Shown here piece after piece: positions 53,806 through 62,707 of a DNA stretch of 64,000 nucleotides. This DNA is from Burkholderia plantarii. GTDB lineage: Bacteria; Pseudomonadota; Gammaproteobacteria; Burkholderiales; Burkholderiaceae. The position numbers and the translations under genes are program-made. How positions within the stretch are numbered: the stretch's first letter is position 1; every line of letters starts with the position of its first letter. The DNA is taken from NCBI RefSeq assembly GCF_001411805.1, contig NZ_CP007212.1:1488001-1552000 (forward strand), given 5' to 3'. The notes beneath the pieces were generated by a model. It saw only the letters and a list, made by a program, of their open reading frames with translations, had not been told where the DNA came from and ran no database searches.

Positions 53806-54348
53806 ATGGCCGCTTCCAGCAGTTCGCAGAAATTCATTGCACGCAACCGTGCGCCGCGTGTGCAGATCGAGTACGACGTCGAGGTCTACGGCTCGGAGAA
53901 GAAGGTCGAGTTGCCGTTCGTGATGGGCGTGCTTGCCGATCTGTCCGGCAAGCATCCGGTCGAGCCGTTGCCGGCCGTATCGGACCGGCGCTTTCTCGAG
54001 ATCGACATCGACAATTTCGATGAGCGCATGAAGGCGATCCGGCCGCGCGTCGCGTTCGCCGTGCCAAATACGCTGACGGGCGACGGCCAGATGATGGTCG
54101 ACATGAGCTTCGAGAGCATGGAGGATTTTTCGCCCGCCGCGATCGCGCGCAAGGTCGAGCCGCTGCGCCGACTGCTGGACGCGCGAACGCAGCTTGCCAA
54201 TCTGCAGACCTACATGGACGGCAAGTCGGGCGCGGAGGCGCTCGTGACGCAGCTGCTGCAGGACCCTGCGCTGCTCAAATCGCTGGCCGCCGCGCCAAAG
54301 CCCGAGCGGCAAGCCGACGAAGCCGCTGATCAAGCCCCCGCGAACTGA
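53806..54348 (+). CDS. tssB: T6SS sheath small subunit TssB (VipA)
   Basis: A 180-aa protein with SSQKFIARNRAPRVQIEYDV, KKVELPFVMGVLADLSGK and RFLEIDIDNFDERMKAIRPR. It forms the contractile sheath with TssC. The ATG at 53806 has CAGGAGC upstream; the start lies 38 bp after clpV. Confidence 0.96.
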   Translation: MAASSSSQKFIARNRAPRVQIEYDVEVYGSEKKVELPFVMGVLADLSGKHPVEPLPAVSDRRFLEIDIDNFDERMKAIRPRVAFAVPNTLTGDGQMMVDMSFESMEDFSPAAIARKVEPLRRLLDARTQLANLQTYMDGKSGAEALVTQLLQDPALLKSLAAAPKPERQADEAADQAPAN

Positions 54349-54375
54349 CCGACGAACCGAGAAGGGATAACCATC

Positions 54376-55869
54376 ATGGCGAAGCAGGAAACACGGGCCG
54401 CTGTCGAGCAGACGGCGACGCAGTCCGATTTCACCCAGCTGCTGGAGCGCGAGTTCCGACCCAAGACCGACGACGCGCGCGAAGCCGTCGAGCGGGCCGT
54501 TCAGACGCTCGCCGAGCAGGCGCTGGCGCAAACGGCGACGCTCAGTGACGACGCGTACAAGAGCATCGCAGCGATCATCGCGCAGATCGATCACAAGCTC
54601 TCCGAGCAGATCAACCTGATCCTGCACCACGAGGATTACCAGGCACTCGAATCGGCATGGCGCGGCTTGAATCATCTCGTGTCGAACACCGAAACCGACG
54701 AACATCTGAAGATCCGCTTCATGGACGTCTCGAAGCTCGATCTGCATCGCACGATGCGCCGCTACAAGGGTATCGCCTGGGATCAGAGCCCGCTCTTCAA
54801 GCAGATCTACGAACAGGAGTACGGCCAGCTCGGCGGCGAACCTTACGGATGCCTCGTCGCGGACTACTACTTCGACCACACGCCGCCGGATGTCGATCTG
54901 CTCGGCTCGATCGCGAAGGTCTCGGCGGCCGCCCATACGCCGTTCATCACGGGTGCCTCACCCTCGGTGTTGCAGATGGAGTCGTGGCAGGAACTGGCGA
55001 ATCCGCGCGACCTGACGAAGATCTTCACGCAAAACCTCGAATACACCGCTTGGAACTCGATGCGCAACACCGAGGACGCGCGCTATGTGGGGCTGGCGAT
55101 GCCGCGCTTTCTCGCGCGCTTGCCATACGGCGCGAAAACCAACCCGGTCGACGAATTCGATTTCGAGGAAGACACGAACGGTTCCGACCATGGACGCTAT
55201 GGCTGGTCGAACGCCGCATACGCGATGGGCGTCAACATCAACCGTTCGTTCAAGCAGTACGGCTGGTGCTCGCTGATTCGCGGCGTCGAATCGGGCGGGA
55301 CGGTCGAGAATCTGCCGACTCATACGTTCCCGACCGACGATGGCGGCGTCGACATGAAATGCCCGACCGAAATCGCGATCTCGGACCGGCGCGAAGCCGA
55401 ATTGTCGAAAAACGGCTTCATTCCGCTCGTGCATCGCAAGAACACCGATCACGCGACCTTCATCGGCGCCCAATCGCTGCAGAAGCCCGCCGAGTATCAC
55501 GATCCGGACGCGACGGCCAACGCCAACCTGTCCGCGCGCCTGCCGTACCTGTTCGCGTGCTCGCGCTTCGCGCACTACCTGAAGTGCATCGTGCGAGACA
55601 AGATCGGCGCGTTCAAGGAGCGCGAAGACATGCAGCGTTGGCTGAACGAATGGATCATGCATTACGTCGATGCCGATCCAACCAACTCGTCGCAGGAGAC
55701 GAAGGCGCGCCGGCCGCTCGCGGCCGCCGAAGTGGTAGTCGAGGAGGTGGAGGGCAACCCCGGCTACTACAACTCGAAATTCTTCCTGCGCCCGCACTTC
55801 CAGCTCGAAGGGCTGACCGTCTCGCTACGGCTCGTGACGAAGCTGCCGTCGATCAAGGAGGCGGCGTAA
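54376..55869 (+). CDS. tssC: T6SS sheath large subunit TssC (VipB)
   Basis: A 497-aa protein of the VipB family: YQALESAWRGLNHLVSNTET, ISKL-type MDVSKLDLHRTMRRYKG, EPYGCLVADYYFDHTPPDV, and PHFQLEGLTVSLRLVTKLP at the C-terminus. Starts 27 bp after tssB behind AAGGGA. Confidence 0.97.
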   Translation: MAKQETRAAVEQTATQSDFTQLLEREFRPKTDDAREAVERAVQTLAEQALAQTATLSDDAYKSIAAIIAQIDHKLSEQINLILHHEDYQALESAWRGLNHLVSNTETDEHLKIRFMDVSKLDLHRTMRRYKGIAWDQSPLFKQIYEQEYGQLGGEPYGCLVADYYFDHTPPDVDLLGSIAKVSAAAHTPFITGASPSVLQMESWQELANPRDLTKIFTQNLEYTAWNSMRNTEDARYVGLAMPRFLARLPYGAKTNPVDEFDFEEDTNGSDHGRYGWSNAAYAMGVNINRSFKQYGWCSLIRGVESGGTVENLPTHTFPTDDGGVDMKCPTEIAISDRREAELSKNGFIPLVHRKNTDHATFIGAQSLQKPAEYHDPDATANANLSARLPYLFACSRFAHYLKCIVRDKIGAFKEREDMQRWLNEWIMHYVDADPTNSSQETKARRPLAAAEVVVEEVEGNPGYYNSKFFLRPHFQLEGLTVSLRLVTKLPSIKEAA

Positions 55870-55890
55870 CCGGATACAGGTGGCCTTGGG

Positions 55891-55938
55891 CCGCGCGTTG
55901 AACCGTCTTCTCTCGCGGTGCGCGGTCTCTTTTTATTC
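55891..55938 (+). terminator. Hairpin with T-run between tssC and hcp
   Basis: CCGCGC (55891-55896) pairs with GCGCGG (55920-55925) and is followed by TCTCTTTTTATT. It sits immediately before the hcp ribosome-binding site and could act as an attenuator or partial terminator that sets the hcp:sheath ratio. hcp may also have its own promoter. Confidence 0.45.
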
Positions 55939-55955
55939 AAACCAGGAGCATTGAC

Positions 55956-56441
55956 ATGGCGCAGGACATTTTCCTGAAGATCGACGGCATCAACGGCGAA
56001 TCGCTGGATGACAAGCACAAGGACGAAATCGAGGTTCTGAACTGGGAGTGGGACATCCAGCAGGAATCGTCGATGCACGCCGGCAGCGGCGGCGGTGCCG
56101 GCAAGGCGACCGTCAAGGATCTGATGTTCGAGCACAACATCGACCGCGCCAGCCCGAACCTGATGAAGTATGCGCTCACGGGCAAGCACATCGACCAGGC
56201 GACGCTGGTGATGCGCAAGGCTGGCGGGAGCCCGCTCGAATACCTGAAGCTCACGATGAACGACGTGATCGTCACGCGCGTGAAGCCGTCGGGTAGCAAG
56301 CACGATGCGGAAAAGAGCCGCGAATCGGTGTCGCTGTCGTTCTCGAAGGTCAAGCAGGAGTACGTCGTGCAGAACGCACAGGGCGGCAGCGGCGGCGCCG
56401 TGACCGCGGGCTTCGACATCAAGGGCAACAAGGAAGCGTAA
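55956..56441 (+). CDS. hcp: T6SS tube protein Hcp (TssD)
   Basis: A 161-aa protein that stacks as hexamers to form the inner tube. Diagnostic segments are AQDIFLKIDGINGESLDDKH, EIEVLNWEWDIQQ, DLMFEHNIDRASPNLMKYAL and SLSFSKVKQEY. AGGAG lies upstream of the ATG. No C-terminal effector extension. Confidence 0.96.
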   Translation: MAQDIFLKIDGINGESLDDKHKDEIEVLNWEWDIQQESSMHAGSGGGAGKATVKDLMFEHNIDRASPNLMKYALTGKHIDQATLVMRKAGGSPLEYLKLTMNDVIVTRVKPSGSKHDAEKSRESVSLSFSKVKQEYVVQNAQGGSGGAVTAGFDIKGNKEA

Positions 56442-56528
56442 TCGCGCGGATGCCCCGCAACCGATGCAGGCGCGTTGCCTGCGCCGGTTGAGGGGTGTCC
56501 CGTATTGAGAATAAAGGTTCATAGCTGC

Positions 56529-57035
56529 ATGCGTTCGATATCGATCGCCGTCACGCTGGCCTGCGCGCTCACGCTTTGCGCCTGCGCAAGCCGTGGCGAA
56601 CCGAAACAGAAGGAGCCGATTCGGCTCGACATGCGCGTGAATGCGCTACCCGACGTCAATCCGGACGAGCGAGGACGAGCTGCGCCGATCGTCGTGCGCA
56701 TTTACGAACTGAAGAATGCCGGTGCGTTCGAGGCCGCCGACTTCTTTACGCTGCAGACCCGGGACAAGACCGTGCTTGGCGACGATGTCGTGAAGCGCGA
56801 CGAATGGCAGTTGCGTCCCGGCGAACATCAGACAGTGATGCGCCGGCCCGATCCGGCCACGACGACCATCGGCGTGATCGCGGCTTATCGTGACTTGCCG
56901 AACGCCGTGTGGCGGGCAGTCTACGCGATGCCGGCCGCACCGGACAAGGCGTGGTACCGCCTGTCCACGCCGAAGCTGAAACTGACCATCGATCTCGAGG
57001 CCAAGGGTATCAAGATTACGGAAGCCAAGAAATGA
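56529..57035 (+). CDS. tssJ: T6SS outer-membrane lipoprotein TssJ
   Basis: A 168-aa lipoprotein. The signal peptide ends LTLCAC, so acylation at the second Cys, Cys19-20 region; the mature part has the TssJ beta-sandwich pattern: PIVVRIYELKNAGAFEAADF and then LGDDVVKRDEWQLRPGE. It anchors the TssL-TssM membrane complex, whose genes are not in the window. The start at 56529 is chosen so that the signal peptide is N-terminal. Confidence 0.93.
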   Translation: MRSISIAVTLACALTLCACASRGEPKQKEPIRLDMRVNALPDVNPDERGRAAPIVVRIYELKNAGAFEAADFFTLQTRDKTVLGDDVVKRDEWQLRPGEHQTVMRRPDPATTTIGVIAAYRDLPNAVWRAVYAMPAAPDKAWYRLSTPKLKLTIDLEAKGIKITEAKK

Positions 57036-57066
57036 AACACGTCGCGCAACAGAGCAGGCAGCACGC

Positions 57067-58413
57067 ATGAGCTGGTACGCCAAGGTCGCCTGGCAGGAAG
57101 GGCTGTTCTTCCGGCCTCAGCTGTTCCAGCAGCAGGACCGCTATTTCGAGAAATACGCGCATCAGCGGGCGGCGCCGCTGTCGCCATTCTTTTTTGGTTT
57201 CACGCACTTTGCACTGGACATCGAAGCGCTCGCGCTTGGCAAGGTCATCGTCAAGTCGGCTGCGGGCGTATTCACCGACGGCACGCCGTTCGATGCACCG
57301 GGCAACACGCCGTTGCCGCCGCCGTTGACGATTCGGCAGGAGCATCTCGATCAGGTCATCTATCTGGCCGTGCCCGTCCGGTTGCCGAATCGCGAGGAAA
57401 CCACCTTCGATAACCCCCCCGATTCGCTGGCGCGCTATCAGGTGTTCGACACGGAGCTGCGCGATACGAACTCGATCGGTCTTGCGCCCGAGGCGGTACA
57501 ACTGTCGAACCTGCGCATGCGCCTGCTGCCGGAAAAGGAGTTGGGCGATGCCTGGATCGGCCTTGCACTCACGCGCGTGACGACGATCCGTGCGGACAGC
57601 AGTATCGTGCTTGACGATACGTTCGTGCCACCGGTATCCGGTTACGGCGCGAGCGACCTGCTCACGAGTTGGGTCACGAAGATTCACGATCTCGCACGCC
57701 TTCGCGCGAATGCACTCGCGCAGCGGCTCGCCGGTACCGACGACACGACGGCAAGCGCGGCGACGGTGACCGATTACCTGCTTTTGCAGATCCTGAATCG
57801 CTATGAGCCGCTCCTGCAGCATCTGCTGCGGGTGCCGGTGACGTCGCCGGCGGATGTGTACGCGCTCCTGATCGGCATGGCGGGCGAGTTGTCGACGCAT
57901 CTGCGCACCGACACGCGCCGGCCGCTCGAGACGCATCCGCCGTATCAGCACACGACGCCGCACGTATGCCTGAAGCCGGTCGTCGACGACACGCATCGTC
58001 TGCTCAACGCCGTGCTGGTGCGTAGCGCGCAGAGCATCGCGCTCGAGGATCGCGGCCACGGCATGCGCAACGCGGTGGTCGACCCGGTCGACATGCAAGC
58101 GTTTACCGCACTGGTGCTGGCCGTGCACGCGGCAATGCCGCAGGATGTGCTGCAGCAGCAGTTTCTGGCGCAGGCGAAGGCAGGGCCTTCGGACAAACTG
58201 CCGGGCCTGGTGCGCAGTCACTTGCCGGGCATCGGCCTGCAAGCGCTGCCGGTACCGCCTCGGCAGATTCCATTCAATGCGGGCTACATCTATTACGAGC
58301 TCACCCGGGGCGGCCCGCTTTGGGAGGAAGTGGTACGTCACGGGGGCGTCGCCCTGCACGTCGCGGGGGACTTCCCGTCGCTCAAGCTCGAATTGTGGGG
58401 CGTGCGCGCATGA
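57067..58413 (+). CDS. tssK: T6SS baseplate protein TssK
   Basis: A 448-aa ImpJ/VasE-family protein with VAWQEGLFFRPQLFQQQDRY at the N-terminus, RLPNREETTFDN and the C-terminal YIYYELTRGGPLWEEVVRHG. It connects the baseplate wedges to the membrane complex. 31 bp after tssJ. Confidence 0.95.
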   Translation: MSWYAKVAWQEGLFFRPQLFQQQDRYFEKYAHQRAAPLSPFFFGFTHFALDIEALALGKVIVKSAAGVFTDGTPFDAPGNTPLPPPLTIRQEHLDQVIYLAVPVRLPNREETTFDNPPDSLARYQVFDTELRDTNSIGLAPEAVQLSNLRMRLLPEKELGDAWIGLALTRVTTIRADSSIVLDDTFVPPVSGYGASDLLTSWVTKIHDLARLRANALAQRLAGTDDTTASAATVTDYLLLQILNRYEPLLQHLLRVPVTSPADVYALLIGMAGELSTHLRTDTRRPLETHPPYQHTTPHVCLKPVVDDTHRLLNAVLVRSAQSIALEDRGHGMRNAVVDPVDMQAFTALVLAVHAAMPQDVLQQQFLAQAKAGPSDKLPGLVRSHLPGIGLQALPVPPRQIPFNAGYIYYELTRGGPLWEEVVRHGGVALHVAGDFPSLKLELWGVRA

Positions 58414-58436
58414 GCGCTTTTTTTGAGGAATAGGAA

Positions 58437-58523
58437 ATGTTTAAAGAGATCTCGGTGAAGATTATTTATTTAGTCATCCTGTTGATAATGTCAGGTTGTT
58501 TGTGCGCAAGCGATTGGAAGTGA
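58437..58523 (+). CDS. 28-aa lipoprotein-signal peptide ORF
   Basis: ATG 58437 follows GAGGAATAGGAA. The product begins MFKEISVKIIYLVILLIMSG and then CLCASDWK: a full lipoprotein signal with lipobox MSGC and only seven further residues. It lies alone between tssK and vgrG and is more AT-rich than they are. Either a real mini-lipoprotein or the 5' stub of a deleted lipoprotein gene, such as an old immunity gene. Confidence 0.45.
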   Translation: MFKEISVKIIYLVILLIMSGCLCASDWK

Positions 58524-58597
58524 TGGGGGGCAATCCGTCACATGCTGAATACATGAAAGACGGTCGATGATCGGATCGAATCAACGGAGATCCCGGA

Positions 58598-61129
58598 ATG
58601 GCTTTGCTTGATGCACCACGGACGTTGTCGGTTTCCGGCGCTGCGCTGCCGATGTACGGCGGAGCGTCGATTCTCACGCCAGTGAGGCTGACCGGCAGTG
58701 AAACCATCGGAGCATTGTTCGAGTACACGCTCGAACTGAAAACGCCGGACGCGCTCGGGTTTTCGCAGAGCGTCGCGGCGAACGTCAAGCTCGACAAGCT
58801 GATCGGCACGGAAGTGACCGTATCGATTCAGCTCGAAGGCAAGGGCCGCTTCATTCCGGGCCTGGCCGGAGGCGCCGGCACGGCCAATCTTGGTGCAGGC
58901 ACACGCGAGATCACCGGTATCGTGAGCCATGCGGCGATCGCGCGTGAGGATGGCCGTTCGATCGTATATGTCCTCACGCTGCGCCCGTGGCTCTGGCACG
59001 CGACCAGGAATTGCGACTGCCGCATCTTTCAGGATATGTCCGTGGTCGAGATCACCGATGCGGTGCTCTCGTCCTATCCGTTCCCGGTCGAAAAACGTCT
59101 CACCACACCGCGACCGAACAAGGCATGGCCCAAGCGGGACATTCAACGCCAGCACCTCGAAAGCGACTGGGCGTTCCTGCAGCGCCTGTGGGAAGAGTGG
59201 GGCATCTACTACTTCTTCGAGCATAGCGAAGGCAAGCACCGGCTTGTGCTGTGCGACTCGATGGGCGCGCTCAAACCGCTGGGTGACGCGTATGCCGTGC
59301 TTCGCTACGAGCCTCCGACGGGGCGACGGCTTGACGAGGAGCACATTCAGGACTTCTCGGTCTCCCATGTGCTGACCACGGGCGCGGTGACGAGCGTCGA
59401 CTACGACTATACGTTGCCGCGTGCGGACCTGACGGTGAGGCGTGAAGAGCCTCGCGATACGGGGCTCGCCCATCAGGAGCATTACACATGGGGCGACTAC
59501 GCGCAGCCGCAAGCTGGCGCGGCCGGGCTCTCTGGCGATCACAACGAGCCGCGCACGGAAGCGGAGTACCTGACGCTGGTACAGATGGAGGCCTGGCGTT
59601 GTCAGGGGCTGAGGGCTTGCGGCAAAGGCAACCTGCGGGGCGTGGTGACGGGCCAGACGTTCGTGCTGTCGCACTATCCGCAGGACGTGGCGAATCGCGA
59701 GTATGCGGTGATCGCCTGTCAGCTGACGATCGAGGAGGTTGGCGAAGCATCGGGGTCCGGCCAGCACTACCAGTGCGAAACGGATTTTACGGTGCAACCA
59801 ACCAATGAGCCGTTCAGGCTGCTTCGGACGATTGCGAAGCCACGTATGAACGGCGTCGAATATGCCGTCGTGACGAGCCCGGAGAATCAGGAAATCTGGA
59901 CTGATGCGTATGGTCGGATAAAGCTTCAATTTCTCTGGGACCGGCTCGGCAATCACGACGAACGTTCAAGCTGCTGGGTGCGCGTGGCCGGTGCGTGGCA
60001 TGGCGATCAGTTTGGCGGAATCTTTCTGCCGCGTCGGGGGCAGGAGGTCGAAGTCGCGTTTGTCAACGGCGATCCGGACTTGCCGATCATCGTGGGCAGC
60101 GCGACCAATGCGTTCAACATGCCGCCGTTCGCGTTGCCCGAGAACCAGACGCTGGCCGGCTATCGAAGCCGGGAGGTTGGCGGTCGTCGGGCGAATACGC
60201 TGGCTTTCGACGATACGAACGGAAAAATCCAGGCACACCTGTCGAGCGACGAAGGCGCCTCGCAGTTGAATTTGGGGTACATCACGCGCATTGCGGGGAA
60301 TGCCGGGCGGCAGGATGCGCGTGGCCATGGGGCTGAACTGCGCACGGACGGCCATGGCGTGTTTCGCGCCGGGCAGGGCATGCTGCTGACGACCGAAATT
60401 CGGCAAGGCGCGCAGGCCCACGTCACTGACATGGGCGAAACGACGGCGCGGCTGGAAGAAGCCGAGCGTTGGCAGTCGGTGATCGCACAATTGGCCCAGC
60501 GGGCGACGGCTCAGGAAACGAACAGCCATCAGGAGGAAGTGGCCAGGGCGCTCGCCAAACAAAACGCTGCGATCAGCGGGGCATCGGGCAGCGTCGGCGA
60601 TGGTTTTCCTGAACTCGGCGCGCCACACATGGTCATTGCCGGCGCCGCCGGCATTCAGACCACGACTCCGGCGACAACGCATATCGCAAGCGGGCAGCAT
60701 GTCGCGTTGACGAGCGGAGAGCATATCGCTGCATCGGCGAATGGAAGCGTCCTCATTAGTGCGCAAGACACGTTGCGCGCGTTTGTGGCACGCGGCGGCA
60801 TGAAAACCGTCGCGGCGGATGGGGACATCGACATTCATGCGCTCAACAAGGCGATCAATTTGCTGGCACTGCTCGAGGTCAACGTAACCAGCGACACGAT
60901 TCATATCAGTGCCAGGAAGAAGCTGGTACTTAACGGTGGCGGTAGCTATATCGAGCTTGAGCAGGGCAGTATCAAGAGCAGCACCAGCGGCGCCTGGTTT
61001 GCGCATGCGGCCAATCACCATTTCCTGCAACCCGATGAAGTGCCTGTCGAGCTACATGTTCCCAAGGTATGCATTGAGTGCCTGCTGAAAGCCGCGAAGA
61101 GCGGTGCATCCGTTGTTCCTCGGCTTTGA
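58598..61129 (+). CDS. vgrG: T6SS spike protein VgrG (TssI)
   Basis: An 843-aa spike. The gp27-like base occupies about the first 400 residues (QRHLESDWAFLQRLWEEWGIYYFFE). A gp5-like OB fold follows (DAYGRIKLQFLWDR, CWVRVAGAWHGDQFGGIFLPRRGQEV). The C-terminal part is DUF2345-like beta-helix (NKAINLLALLEVNVTSDTI), ending PKVCIECLLKAAKSG. No enzymatic C-terminal domain is seen, so cargo is probably delivered through the adaptor that follows. Confidence 0.95.
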   Translation: MALLDAPRTLSVSGAALPMYGGASILTPVRLTGSETIGALFEYTLELKTPDALGFSQSVAANVKLDKLIGTEVTVSIQLEGKGRFIPGLAGGAGTANLGAGTREITGIVSHAAIAREDGRSIVYVLTLRPWLWHATRNCDCRIFQDMSVVEITDAVLSSYPFPVEKRLTTPRPNKAWPKRDIQRQHLESDWAFLQRLWEEWGIYYFFEHSEGKHRLVLCDSMGALKPLGDAYAVLRYEPPTGRRLDEEHIQDFSVSHVLTTGAVTSVDYDYTLPRADLTVRREEPRDTGLAHQEHYTWGDYAQPQAGAAGLSGDHNEPRTEAEYLTLVQMEAWRCQGLRACGKGNLRGVVTGQTFVLSHYPQDVANREYAVIACQLTIEEVGEASGSGQHYQCETDFTVQPTNEPFRLLRTIAKPRMNGVEYAVVTSPENQEIWTDAYGRIKLQFLWDRLGNHDERSSCWVRVAGAWHGDQFGGIFLPRRGQEVEVAFVNGDPDLPIIVGSATNAFNMPPFALPENQTLAGYRSREVGGRRANTLAFDDTNGKIQAHLSSDEGASQLNLGYITRIAGNAGRQDARGHGAELRTDGHGVFRAGQGMLLTTEIRQGAQAHVTDMGETTARLEEAERWQSVIAQLAQRATAQETNSHQEEVARALAKQNAAISGASGSVGDGFPELGAPHMVIAGAAGIQTTTPATTHIASGQHVALTSGEHIAASANGSVLISAQDTLRAFVARGGMKTVAADGDIDIHALNKAINLLALLEVNVTSDTIHISARKKLVLNGGGSYIELEQGSIKSSTSGAWFAHAANHHFLQPDEVPVELHVPKVCIECLLKAAKSGASVVPRL

Positions 61130-61139
61130 GGCTTGCTTC

Positions 61140-62024
61140 ATGAAAACGATAGACGGCAACGGAACACTCTACGGCCTGGTTGACGGTGCGCAGTATCCCG
61201 AAGCGCTTGCTACGTGGGTACTTGAGTTCTCGTCGGAAGTGCGATCGCTATTCGAGGGATTGCCAGAGGCAGAAGCCGGAAATGCCGCGCCGATCCTCTT
61301 CGAGATTGGCGATGCGACGAGCGAATGGGTTCACCAGATAGATGAGATGGACCGGTATCGACCATGCTTCACGGTGATGCGCAGCGCATTGAGTATTGAT
61401 GAGCTCAAGCTGCACTTGCGGCGCTTTCTTTTTGTCGACGTCGGGGAAGGGATGCAAGTGATGCTTCGCTGGTTCGACCCGCGTTCGCTCCCGGCGATTC
61501 TGGAGGTCTGGGGGAAAGCGGCGCGGGCCGAACTCTCTCGTCCGATGGTGATGTGGATATACCGGGGTGGCCACTCGGAGTGGCAACACGTTGAAATCGT
61601 CGAGCGTGTGTGCGTTGCTGACGCGGGAAAGTTTCCCCAGTGCTTTAGTCAACGGCAACTCGATGAGTTGGAGCGGCATGATGAACCGCATGCGCTTATG
61701 AGCGAGTTGAGCGAACTTGATTTGATCGACGCGAGCCAGTCGTATGCAACCAGATACCAGGATTTCCTCCGGCGCTATCACCGTGCGGGCGACTGGGGGT
61801 TGAGTTCTCGCGCGGATCGCCACGCATTCTGTGCGGCCTCGTACCAATACGGGGAGTCCTTCGATCGCCACGATGAAATCCGATCGGCGATTCGGTCGAG
61901 TATTACCGGCGAGGTGCCGTTGACACAGTCGTTCGAAATGGTTCCGGCATATGTCTGGCGCGAGTTGATGCGTGGTCTCGATAAACAGACGAAGCCACCC
62001 CAAGAGGAGGAGGTCGAGGAGTGA
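61140..62024 (+). CDS. DUF4123 T6SS effector adaptor (chaperone)
   Basis: A 294-aa protein with the DUF4123 pattern: LYGLVDGAQYPEALATWVLE, the central LRRFLFVDVGEGMQVMLRWF, DPRSLPAILEV. This family loads effectors onto VgrG tips. Start 61140 follows the vgrG stop by 10 nt. Its stop overlaps the GTG start of the first DUF3304 gene (GTGA). An effector gene would be expected directly after it; instead lipoprotein genes follow. Confidence 0.88.
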   Translation: MKTIDGNGTLYGLVDGAQYPEALATWVLEFSSEVRSLFEGLPEAEAGNAAPILFEIGDATSEWVHQIDEMDRYRPCFTVMRSALSIDELKLHLRRFLFVDVGEGMQVMLRWFDPRSLPAILEVWGKAARAELSRPMVMWIYRGGHSEWQHVEIVERVCVADAGKFPQCFSQRQLDELERHDEPHALMSELSELDLIDASQSYATRYQDFLRRYHRAGDWGLSSRADRHAFCAASYQYGESFDRHDEIRSAIRSSITGEVPLTQSFEMVPAYVWRELMRGLDKQTKPPQEEEVEE

Positions 62025-62548
62025 TTGTGTTTATTCGGAAATTCTTTGTGACGTTATTCGCTGTTGGATTGCTAATTGCATCGGTGGGGTGTTCAGATTC
62101 AAACGAGATTAGCCCATCAGATGTGAGCGGCTACAACTATACCGATTACTACATTGCAGGATTTAGTGTCAGCAACGAAGGTCAGGAGCTTTCGGCCGGT
62201 GGGCCAAACATCTTTCCGAAAGAGCGAGGAGAGGCACGTTCGGGTGGAGGGGCATCCGTCTGCTGCATCGGCATTCCTGCTCACTGGCGTCCAGGCCTGA
62301 AGCTCGTGATCCGCTGGCGGCGGGACACGAAACCCTACGACGACGATCGTAGTGGTGATCAATGGCTTACTGCATCCACTGACGTACCACCGTACGGGCC
62401 GCATAACTACGGGTTTTGGGTGCATTTTCTGCCCGATGATCGAATCCGCGTGGAGATACAGGACAAGCCGGAAATGCCAGAGAAACCCGCAGATAACGAT
62501 CCGTACATCGTGCAAGGTATGTTGGACCCGGAATTGAATAAGAAATAA
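62021..62548 (+). CDS. DUF3304 lipoprotein, copy A (putative T6SS immunity)
   Basis: A 175-aa lipoprotein with GTG start and signal ending IASVGC. Conserved block: SGYNYTDYYIAGFSVSNEG, GGPNIFPKERGE, CCIGIPAHWRPGLKL, PYDDDRSGDQWLTA, VHFLPDDRIRVEI. DUF3304 proteins commonly sit next to T6SS effectors, and an anchored periplasmic lipoprotein fits an immunity role; this is inference. Its 5' part equals copy B (62132-62208) and its 3' part equals copy C (62201 onward), so it is a recombinant. Confidence 0.85.
   Translation: MIVFIRKFFVTLFAVGLLIASVGCSDSNEISPSDVSGYNYTDYYIAGFSVSNEGQELSAGGPNIFPKERGEARSGGGASVCCIGIPAHWRPGLKLVIRWRRDTKPYDDDRSGDQWLTASTDVPPYGPHNYGFWVHFLPDDRIRVEIQDKPEMPEKPADNDPYIVQGMLDPELNKK
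62132..62208 (+). repeat. 77-bp direct repeat, first copy (second at 62819-62895)
   Basis: 62132-62208 equals 62819-62895 (offset 687), inside DUF3304 copies A and B. It overlaps the start of the 446-bp repeat by 8 bp, which marks the recombination point of the mosaic. Confidence 0.85.
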
Positions 62549-62646
62549 GGAAAAGATCGAATGAGTGTCATTAGATGGCCCGAACCATTCAACGAGCAAG
62601 GGAGTCCGGACGAAGGGGAATCAGTCCGACGGATGAGCGTGTCTGG
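62201..62646 (+). repeat. 446-bp direct repeat, first copy (second at 63513-63958)
   Basis: Reading both stretches base by base at offset 1312, I found no difference between 62201-62646 and 63513-63958. The repeat covers the 3' two thirds of a DUF3304 gene, the 12-nt spacer and the first 86 bp of the effector-type gene. It diverges at 62647/63959. Confidence 0.9.
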
Positions 62647-62704
62647 TGGAAGTTGGCACGCGATAGCGAAAAAATTCGAAGTCGCGTCGAGAACAGAATG
62701 TTGA
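62561..62704 (+). pseudogene. Truncated copy of the downstream putative effector gene start
   Basis: ATG 62561 begins MSVIRWPEPFNEQGSPDEGE and stops at TGA 62702-62704 after 47 codons. The first 86 bp (to 62646) are identical to the start of the gene at 63873. GGAAAAGATCGA lies upstream in both. The truncation is most simply explained by the tandem duplication that placed DUF3304 copy B immediately behind it. Confidence 0.7.
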
Positions 62705-62707
62705 GAA

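Noticed and set aside
57016..58359. 447-codon minus-strand frame
   Set aside because: Antisense to tssK, Arg/His-rich, no start context.
58538..59956. 472-codon minus-strand frame
   Set aside because: Antisense to vgrG; a shadow of GC-rich codon use.
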